Shown one piece after another: positions 7,146-11,667 of a DNA stretch of 11,667 bases. Each line of letters starts with the position of its first letter. The stretch's first letter is position 1. The notes under the pieces are model-generated. The model worked only from the letters and a program-made list of their open reading frames with translations. It did no database searches and was not told the DNA's origin. The position numbers were made by a program, and so were the translations under genes. The DNA comes from Candidatus Bipolaricaulota bacterium (GTDB taxonomy: Bacteria; Bipolaricaulota; Bipolaricaulia; UBA7950; UBA9294): positions 1-11,667 of the forward strand of contig JAJOKK010000114.1 in assembly GCA_021129875.1 (NCBI GenBank), in the 5' to 3' direction.

Positions 7146-8033
7146 ATGAACCTAAGCAGCGCGGCGGCTATAATCGCCGCCACGATGAAGATAATAGCCT
7201 ACTCCAAAGCCCTCTACTCAAGCTGGCTCTACTACAGCGCCGATCGCATCCTATTCGACGCCGGGGAAGGGGCGAGTTCAATCCTTGGGAACAAGACGTT
7301 CGCGATTAAGCGGATCTTCCTCTCCCACGGACACGCCGACCACATCGCCGGGCTCTTTCCGCTCGTCAACATCCGCAACAACGCCATGGGCGACAAGGAG
7401 AAGGAGCTTACCGTCTACTACCCGAAGGGGAACTACCTGATAAGTGAACTGATCTCGTTCATCGGACGGACGAACCGCCGGTTGAACTACGAACTGGAGT
7501 GGATCCCGCTAGAACCAGGAGACCGGGTGGAACTCCTCTCCGGGCAGATGCCCCGGTACGTAGAAACCTTTCCCACCGTGCATACGCACAACGAGATCTC
7601 GCTCGGCTACTCGATCGTCGAGGTCCGCCACCGATTACGGCCGGAACTCGACGGCGCATCGCAGGGGGAGATCATCAAGCTGGTCAAGTCGAAAGGGAAG
7701 GCCGCGGTCAGCGAGACCTACCACCAGCGTCTCTTCACCTACGGCGGCGACTCCGTTGCGATCAAGCCAGCATATATCGCGGGGACCGAGATCCTCTGTC
7801 ACGATACGACCTTCCTCGATGCGAACGATCGAAAGGAGTACAAACACGCCACCCTTGCCGAGGCGATCGACACAGCGCGGATCGCCGGGGTGAAGAAGGA
7901 ACTGATCTGCTTTCACATCTCCAGCCGCTACAAGGCAAAAGTGAGAGAGATCTTGAAGGCGAGCGGGCACTATGACGGGCTCGACTTCAAGGTGACCCTT
8001 GTCCCCCCGGGGCGAATCTTCGTCATCGACTGA
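7146..8033 (+). CDS. RNase Z-like metallo-beta-lactamase-fold hydrolase
   Basis: This 295-residue protein has a near-complete RNase Z metal-site set: SHGHADH (His61, His63, Asp65, His66), a His in TVHTHNEISLGY (His146 or His148), Asp220 in ILCHDTTF, His234 in KHAT (counterpart of the GHST motif) and His257 in FHISSRY. RNase Z trims the 3' trailer of tRNA precursors using two zinc ions. I see no obvious long glycine-rich exosite arm, so this may be a divergent RNase Z or a related phosphodiesterase. Two starts are possible: the ATG at 7146 (GGTGAGGG just upstream) and the ATG at 7185, where related proteins as I remember them begin (MKIIAYSKA) but with no SD. I list the first, with moderate confidence in the start. 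The gene is divergent from serS, fitting a tRNA-related role. Confidence 0.82.
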   Translation: MNLSSAAAIIAATMKIIAYSKALYSSWLYYSADRILFDAGEGASSILGNKTFAIKRIFLSHGHADHIAGLFPLVNIRNNAMGDKEKELTVYYPKGNYLISELISFIGRTNRRLNYELEWIPLEPGDRVELLSGQMPRYVETFPTVHTHNEISLGYSIVEVRHRLRPELDGASQGEIIKLVKSKGKAAVSETYHQRLFTYGGDSVAIKPAYIAGTEILCHDTTFLDANDRKEYKHATLAEAIDTARIAGVKKELICFHISSRYKAKVREILKASGHYDGLDFKVTLVPPGRIFVID

Positions 8034-8072
8034 AGTGCACCCTCGGCATTCTATGTCGGCGATGGATTATGC

Positions 8073-8100
8073 GTAGGGGCGAAAGATCTTTCGCCCCTAC
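8073..8100. repeat. 28-bp perfect palindrome, REP/MITE-like, also possible terminator
   Basis: The half-site GTAGGGGCGAAAGA is followed directly by its exact reverse complement. It starts 40 bp after the stop of the RNase Z-like gene. As RNA it would fold into a strong hairpin, but there is no U-run, so factor-independent termination is doubtful. I recall similar palindromes built on GTAGGGGCGAAA dispersed in several bacterial genomes. The adjacent transposase-like fragment fits a REP-type mobile palindrome. Confidence 0.75.
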
Positions 8101-8116
8101 AAACAAGCCTGGGAGC

Positions 8117-8145
8117 GCCGCCGTCCCGGCGGCAAAGCCTTTGCC
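8117..8145. repeat. Two overlapping hairpins
   Basis: GCCGCCG/CGGCGGC (8117-8123 and 8127-8133, loop 3) and GGCAAA/TTTGCC (8131-8136 and 8140-8145, loop 3) share the bases GGC at 8131-8133, so only one can form fully at a time. They lie 16 bp after the 28-bp palindrome. They may be part of the same dispersed intergenic element. Confidence 0.55.
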
Positions 8146-8157
8146 GCTGACGCAGGA

Positions 8158-8343
8158 GTGGTCCACAAGATGGTGAATCTTAGTGCCGGTACTCGTGCTG
8201 CAGGAAAGGTCTTTTCATATCCAGAATGTCAACATGGCTATACGTTGACAGCTTTTCAGAAGCATCTGGAGCTTCACTCTTCTACCCTGAATTGTATCGC
8301 AAAACGAATCGGGGAGAGAAAGGATGCAAGAAACAAGGTTTGA
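8158..8343 (+). pseudogene. Degraded C-terminal part of a REP-associated tyrosine transposase (RAYT, Y1-type)
   Basis: The frame ends in HGYTLTAFQKHLELHSST (from about residue 26) and then AKRIGERKDARNKV. This resembles the C-terminal helix-turn-helix of RAYT proteins, in which HGYTL-EIA-HLGLHYST is followed by a KR-rich helix and a final ARNKT-like end. Several core positions are altered (YST to SST, EIA to AFQ) and nothing of the catalytic HUH/Tyr domain is present. The first 25 residues match nothing I know. The stop at 8343 is at about the natural end of the family. RAYTs mobilise REP palindromes, and a perfect palindrome lies 58 bp upstream. A chance match to a short frame remains possible, and no function is claimed. 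Confidence 0.45.
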
Positions 8344-8404
8344 ACCTCTTAGCCTCCGCAAGTTAGCTGATTCCTTACGACTCCCCTGTGCTGGAACCGA
8401 CTTG

Positions 8405-8433
8405 TTGACGGATTATCTGGGACTAGCTATGAT
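8405..8433 (+). promoter_or_regulatory. Sigma70-type promoter ahead of the broken restriction gene and cas operon
   Basis: TTGACG (8405-8410) and TATGAT (8428-8433) are separated by exactly 17 bp, each one mismatch from consensus. Transcription would start near 8440, just before an AGGGG SD (8451-8455) and the ATG at 8464. It is the best plus-strand promoter between the RNase Z-like gene and cas6, so it probably drives the cas genes through a leader of about 180 nt. Confidence 0.65.
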
Positions 8434-8463
8434 GGTAAAGGAATTTGAAAAGGGGTGCGATAA

Positions 8464-8571
8464 ATGCCGACACCGCAGGAAATTACTGAGCTTATTGAGC
8501 GATTCGAACGTAATCGCGATGCCTATCGCAGCGGTGCCTACAACGAGGTCGCAGCCTGTCGCCACAGATAG
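8464..8571 (+). pseudogene. N-terminal remnant of a type IIG (Eco57I-like) restriction-modification gene
   Basis: The 35-codon frame begins MPTPQEITELIERF and continues ERNRDAYRSGAYNE, which I recognise as the conserved opening of large fused restriction-methyltransferase proteins (ITELVERFERNRDAYRSGxYNExQxRxEFIDPFF in type IIG enzymes). Homology stops after Glu28 (8547); the last seven codons before the TAG at 8571 look unrelated. The whole methyltransferase and nuclease region is absent. An AGGGG SD 8 nt upstream and a promoter at 8405-8433 remain, so the stub may still be translated. The break lies 71 bp before cas6, suggesting that the cas operon and a deletion junction replaced the rest of the gene. 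It is also conceivable that the stub works as a leader peptide. Confidence 0.65.
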
Positions 8572-8606
8572 GAAGTTGACAGACGAACGCTAAACATGTA
8601 CCGTCC

Positions 8607-8612
8607 GAGGAG
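8607..8612 (+). promoter_or_regulatory. Ribosome binding site fixing the GTG start of cas6
   Basis: GAGGAG lies 6 nt before the GTG at 8619. The alternative in-frame ATG at 8637 has only a GAGG 12 nt upstream, so the GTG is preferred. Confidence 0.55.
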
Positions 8613-8618
8613 TAGGGG

Positions 8619-9293
8619 GTGAGGGTCAATCATAAAATGACTATTTATGCGAAGAAGATCGCGGAGGTTGTTTTCGGACTCTATGGGGGACCGATCCCTG
8701 TGGATCACGGGTATCCACTCTACTCGGCGATCTCACGAGTCCTGCCGGAGATCCATGGCGATGATCAGGTCGGTGTTCATCCCATCTTCGGGCATCTACT
8801 CAGTAGCCGAATGTTGGCGCTAACCGAGAGAAGCCGGCTTACGTTCCGGCTTCCGATCGACCGAGTGGCGGACGTTCTTCCACTTGCTGGAAAGACGCTC
8901 AACTTGGTGAATGGCTCAATTACGGTAGGTGTACCGAACAGCCGAGCGCTCATCCCGGCGGCTGCGCTTGAAAGCCGCCTTGTCATCATCAAAGGGTTCA
9001 TGGAACCAGAGACGTTTCTGGACGCCGTGCGGCGTCAGCTCGCTGCTCTTGAGATCCGTGGAGAGCCGTTTCTCATGTCCACCGGGAGCGCAGTGGCAGA
9101 GAACGCAACCCGCGACGGTGGAACAAAGTCCCCGTGGCTCCGACGCACGATCCGCATCCGTGACAAGGAGATCGTCGGCTTTGCACTCCGCGTCGACGGG
9201 CTCACCGCCGAAGAGTCGATCCTGCTTCAAGAGAACGGCATCGGCGGACGACGACGCTTCGGGTGCGGGATCTTCGTTCCGGCGAGGAGGTAA
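8619..9293 (+). CDS. cas6: CRISPR-associated endoribonuclease Cas6, type I-MYXAN (Cmx6)
   Basis: This 224-residue protein would cut CRISPR precursor RNA within each repeat to give crRNAs and may stay bound to the repeat hairpin. It matches the MYXAN-type Cas6 pattern: IPVDHGYPLYSAISRVLPEIH (26-46), VGVHPIFG (51-58), RLTFRLPIDRV (73-83), LPLAGKTL (87-94), LVIIKGFMEPE (121-131), VDGLTAEESILLQENG (192-207) and a final glycine-rich loop IGGRRRFGCGIFVP (208-221), the hallmark of Cas6/RAMP ferredoxin folds. His30 in VDHGY is a candidate catalytic residue by its position in the first domain. It is the first intact gene of the cas operon; the SD of cas3 sits inside its last codons. The start is probably the GTG at 8619, with the ATG at 8637 as alternative. 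Confidence 0.88.
   Translation: MRVNHKMTIYAKKIAEVVFGLYGGPIPVDHGYPLYSAISRVLPEIHGDDQVGVHPIFGHLLSSRMLALTERSRLTFRLPIDRVADVLPLAGKTLNLVNGSITVGVPNSRALIPAAALESRLVIIKGFMEPETFLDAVRRQLAALEIRGEPFLMSTGSAVAENATRDGGTKSPWLRRTIRIRDKEIVGFALRVDGLTAEESILLQENGIGGRRRFGCGIFVPARR
9285..9290 (+). promoter_or_regulatory. Ribosome binding site selecting a TTG start for cas3
   Basis: A perfect AGGAGG occupies the last sense codons of cas6, 8 nt before the TTG at 9299. It makes this TTG a better start than the in-frame GTG at 9263, which lies inside cas6 without an SD. Confidence 0.7.
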
Positions 9294-9298
9294 GAAAG

Positions 9299-11596
9299 TT
9301 GACACTCTTCGCGAAGAGTGCGCATAACGGGTGCCAGCCCACACTTATTGATCATACCCGCGATGTGCTTGAAGCATTCGATACACTGTTTGGGATTGCG
9401 GATGATCCGAGTCGCACTGCGATGCAGTGGATGCAGTTCTTCTGTCTTGAGGAGGAACAACTAAGGCAATTCTTCGTTAACTCCCGGGTAGCAATCTGTT
9501 TCCACGACCTTGGGAAGGCGAACGACGGTTTTCAGAGCGCTGTGACCGACCGCAGGAAGGATCAAGTCGTACGACACGAGCACCTCTCAGCCATGCTAAT
9601 GGTTTCTGACCCGCTGAAGGGCTGGCTCTGTTCTCGACCGGACATTGACTTTGAGTTGATCCTGTCAGCCGTTGGATCCCATCATCTTCGATTTAAGGAA
9701 GATGAATTCGGAGCTTGGCTTGCCGATAGAACGCGCTTCGAAGTGCTTGATTTTTCTGAGTTATTGTCTGATCCAGCCTGTATTCTGAAGTCGAATCCGC
9801 CCGCAATCGACAGATTGACCGGCAAGTGGATGCGCGAGGGCCTACCGATCGACTCTGTAAAGCAGCTGGCCAGGAAATTTAATCGACGGGCTCGTCCTGT
9901 CATGCACAGCCTGGCAAGCTGCGGCGAATTGCGCGATGAGCAACGGCTCCGCCTTCTTCTTGCAGTGCGAGCTGCGCTTATCGTCGCTGACTCGGCCGGA
10001 TCAGGCCTAACCAGAGAGAACAAGCCGGTGACGGCATGGCTTGCAGAAGCCTTTGAAGAGAAAGAAACCATCGATGCCAAGTACATCCAAGACAAGGTCA
10101 TCACACCCCGAAAACACAGCATCGAGAACGTGAAGGGAGTTCCTTTTTGCTGGAACGACTTTCAAGTGGAAGCATCGCATCTGAGCGATCGGGCCCTCAT
10201 GCTCGCCCCTTGCGGCTCGGGCAAGACCCTGGCTGCATGGAGGTGGATTGCAGGTCGTCTTGCCGTGCGTCCGGCTGCACGGATCCTGTTCCTCTATCCA
10301 ACGCGGGGCACGGCAACCGAGGGTTTCCGTGACTATGTTTCGTGGGCTCCGGAGACCGATGCCGCGTTACTCCACGGCACGGCCGCGTACGACCTCGAAG
10401 GAATGTTCGAGAACGGTGACGATCGCGCCAGCCGGGATTACACTGTAGAGCGACGACTGTTTGCATTGGCACAGTGGCCGAAGCGGATCTTTAGCGCTAC
10501 TGTGGACTCGTTCCTTGGCTTTATGGCCAGCCAGTACGCGTCGGTATGCCTGCTTCCACTTCTAGTCGACAGTGTTGTCGTCATTGACGAGGTGCACAGC
10601 TTCAGTTCCGGGATGTTCTCGTCGCTGGTCAAGTTCATTGAGAAGTTCGATGTGCCGGTGCTCTGCATGACGGCGAGCCTGCCGCCGAAGAGACGAGAGA
10701 GGCTTGTTGAAGTCGGCTTGCAGTTGTTCCCGGAAGACGAGTCTCATTTTGCAGATCTGGAGCGCATTGCCGGGCATCCACGCTATCGTGTGCAAGCGAT
10801 TAAGCGTGGAGATGCGCAAGATAAGGCCAGTCGCGCCCTGAACGCGGGCAAGCGTGTACTGTGGGTTGTCAACCGGGTTGATGAATGCCAAGACATTGCA
10901 CGAGAGATGCGCGAACGACACCAGGGAACGCCGGTGTTCTGTTATCACAGCCGATTCAGGCTCTGTGACCGCCGAGAGCGCCACGAAGAAGTGATTCGGT
11001 TATTCAGGTCTTCTCGCAAAGAGGCGGGATCTCTTGTCGTAAGCACACAGGTTTGCGAGATGAGCCTCGACCTTGACGCTGACGTGTTGATCACCGAAAT
11101 TGCTCCGGTGCCATCGCTGATTCAGAGAATGGGACGTTGCTGTCGGCAGAAGGAGCCTGGGGATCGTCGCGGTACGGTTTTCGCCTACGAGCCCGAGAAT
11201 CCGCTTCCATACGACAGTGATGACATCACTGAGGGCGTCGCCTTCATCAATGAGATGGCGCGTAAGATTGACATATCACAGAGTTACCTCTCGGAGTACC
11301 TGGACAGACTTATGTCAACATGGGAAGCCGATCGGTATGAGGCATTCTGGCAAAGCGGATTCTGGGCAAGCGCACACGAGCACCAGTTCCGCGAAGGGCT
11401 TGACTATAACGTTGACTGTGTCCTCGATACCGACATCGACAAATACCTCGAAGCTCGAAGCCAAAAGCTGATCTCCACACCAGGATACGTGCTTCCGGTG
11501 CCGAGATCGGCAAAGCCTAAATCCGACGGAAGGCTGCGCTACCTACGAGTTGCAGCCTCGGTGAAATACAGCCCTGAGCTGGGATACCGGAAATAG
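9299..11596 (+). CDS. cas3: CRISPR-associated helicase/nuclease Cas3 (N-terminal HD domain)
   Basis: Cas3 is recruited by type I Cascade to target DNA, nicks it and degrades it while translocating 3' to 5'. From the TTG at 9299 it has 765 residues. The HD nuclease comes first: His19 (LIDHT), His69-Asp70 (CFHDLGK), His93/His95 (RHEHLS), His128-His129 (GSHH) and Asp231 (VADSAGSG). The SF2 helicase follows: Walker A APCGSGKT (303-310), DEVH (430-433), motif III TAS (458-460), a VSTQVCEMSLDLDADV segment (581-596) and motif VI QRMGRCCR (609-616). About 140 C-terminal residues complete it. All key residues are present, so it looks active. It follows cas6 by 5 bp and has its SD inside cas6. An 18-bp palindrome covers codons 2-8. 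The next gene begins 10 bp after its stop. Confidence 0.93.
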   Translation: MTLFAKSAHNGCQPTLIDHTRDVLEAFDTLFGIADDPSRTAMQWMQFFCLEEEQLRQFFVNSRVAICFHDLGKANDGFQSAVTDRRKDQVVRHEHLSAMLMVSDPLKGWLCSRPDIDFELILSAVGSHHLRFKEDEFGAWLADRTRFEVLDFSELLSDPACILKSNPPAIDRLTGKWMREGLPIDSVKQLARKFNRRARPVMHSLASCGELRDEQRLRLLLAVRAALIVADSAGSGLTRENKPVTAWLAEAFEEKETIDAKYIQDKVITPRKHSIENVKGVPFCWNDFQVEASHLSDRALMLAPCGSGKTLAAWRWIAGRLAVRPAARILFLYPTRGTATEGFRDYVSWAPETDAALLHGTAAYDLEGMFENGDDRASRDYTVERRLFALAQWPKRIFSATVDSFLGFMASQYASVCLLPLLVDSVVVIDEVHSFSSGMFSSLVKFIEKFDVPVLCMTASLPPKRRERLVEVGLQLFPEDESHFADLERIAGHPRYRVQAIKRGDAQDKASRALNAGKRVLWVVNRVDECQDIAREMRERHQGTPVFCYHSRFRLCDRRERHEEVIRLFRSSRKEAGSLVVSTQVCEMSLDLDADVLITEIAPVPSLIQRMGRCCRQKEPGDRRGTVFAYEPENPLPYDSDDITEGVAFINEMARKIDISQSYLSEYLDRLMSTWEADRYEAFWQSGFWASAHEHQFREGLDYNVDCVLDTDIDKYLEARSQKLISTPGYVLPVPRSAKPKSDGRLRYLRVAASVKYSPELGYRK
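9303..9320. repeat. 18-bp perfect palindrome over the first codons of cas3
   Basis: CACTCTTCGCGAAGAGTG is its own reverse complement and begins two bases after the TTG start codon. As RNA it can fold into a 7-bp stem with a CGCG loop inside the ribosome footprint. As DNA it could be a binding site for a dimeric repressor. Either role is inference. Confidence 0.6.
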
Positions 11597-11606
11597 GAGG
11601 CGCATA

Positions 11607-11667
11607 ATGGCCGCTGAAGACGCGAAATACTTCCACAAGAAGACAGAGACCACCGCCAAAGAATCGA
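11607..11667 (+). CDS. 5' end of the next cas operon gene, probably an effector subunit
   Basis: An ATG at 11607 is preceded by a perfect AGGAGG (11595-11600, overlapping the cas3 stop) at 6 nt. The 20 visible codons (MAAEDAKYFHKKTETTAKES) run off the window. They contain no diagnostic motif. In type I-MYXAN loci the genes near cas6 and cas3 encode the large subunit (Cmx8), Cas7 (DevR-like) and Cas5 (DevS-like), so one of these, most likely the large subunit, is expected; this rests on position only. Confidence 0.6.
   Translation, partial: MAAEDAKYFHKKTETTAKES

Noticed and set aside
8324..8593. Plus-strand frame of 89 codons upstream of cas6
   Set aside because: Its second half is read out of frame with the recognisable restriction-enzyme N-terminus at 8464-8547, and its first half covers the promoter. 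No similarity was recognised.
8576..8604. TTGACA 17 bp before TACCGT, a second possible promoter for cas6
   Set aside because: The -10 box matches only at three positions, and the transcript would start about 8 nt before the GTG, losing most of the SD. The promoter at 8405-8433 is much better.
8034..8618. A CRISPR array or leader next to cas6
   Set aside because: I looked for regularly spaced direct repeats in this gap and elsewhere in the window and found none; only palindromes and gene relics are present.

Overview
The window is bacterial chromosomal DNA. Genes are compact, have Shine-Dalgarno (SD) sites and sigma70-type promoters, and use ATG, GTG and TTG starts. GC content looks moderately high by eye. 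I cannot fix the lineage. The secreted beta-helix protein with GNYWSDY and DxDxDGxGD segments and OmpL47-like repeats resembles proteins I associate with deep-branching or candidate phyla such as Bipolaricaulota, but this is only a guess.

Left part (113-7093), all on the minus strand. Transcription starts in a 52-bp divergent region and reads seryl-tRNA synthetase (serS), then an ABC ATPase whose ATG overlaps the serS stop (ATGA), then a secreted NosD-like beta-helix protein, then a NatB-type ABC-2 permease 11 bp further on. The ATPase, NosD-like protein and permease look like one transporter with its own extracytoplasmic subunit, comparable in parts list to NosDFY but without any nitrous oxide reductase gene in view. 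A 407-bp gap follows. It holds a consensus minus-strand promoter and a leader of about 225 nt with mutually exclusive pairings, which leads into a KamA-family (lysine 2,3-aminomutase-like) radical SAM protein with an unusually long N-terminal part.

Middle part (7146-8618). An RNase Z-like metallo-beta-lactamase protein is divergent from serS. It is followed by 585 bp without an intact gene. This stretch holds a 28-bp perfect palindrome, a pair of overlapping GC-rich hairpins, what looks like the degraded C-terminal helix-turn-helix of a REP-associated tyrosine transposase, a near-consensus sigma70 promoter, and the first 28 codons of what looks like a type IIG (Eco57I-like) restriction-modification gene that then breaks down.

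Right part (8619-11667), plus strand. This is the start of a type I CRISPR-Cas operon: a Cas6 of the MYXAN (Cmx6) type, a full-length Cas3 (HD nuclease plus SF2 helicase) starting at a TTG whose SD lies in the end of cas6, and the first 20 codons of a third gene, probably an effector subunit. No CRISPR array is visible. The only good promoter upstream of the cas genes is the one in front of the broken restriction gene, so the cas operon may now use the promoter of a lost defence system. An 18-bp perfect palindrome covers the first codons of cas3.
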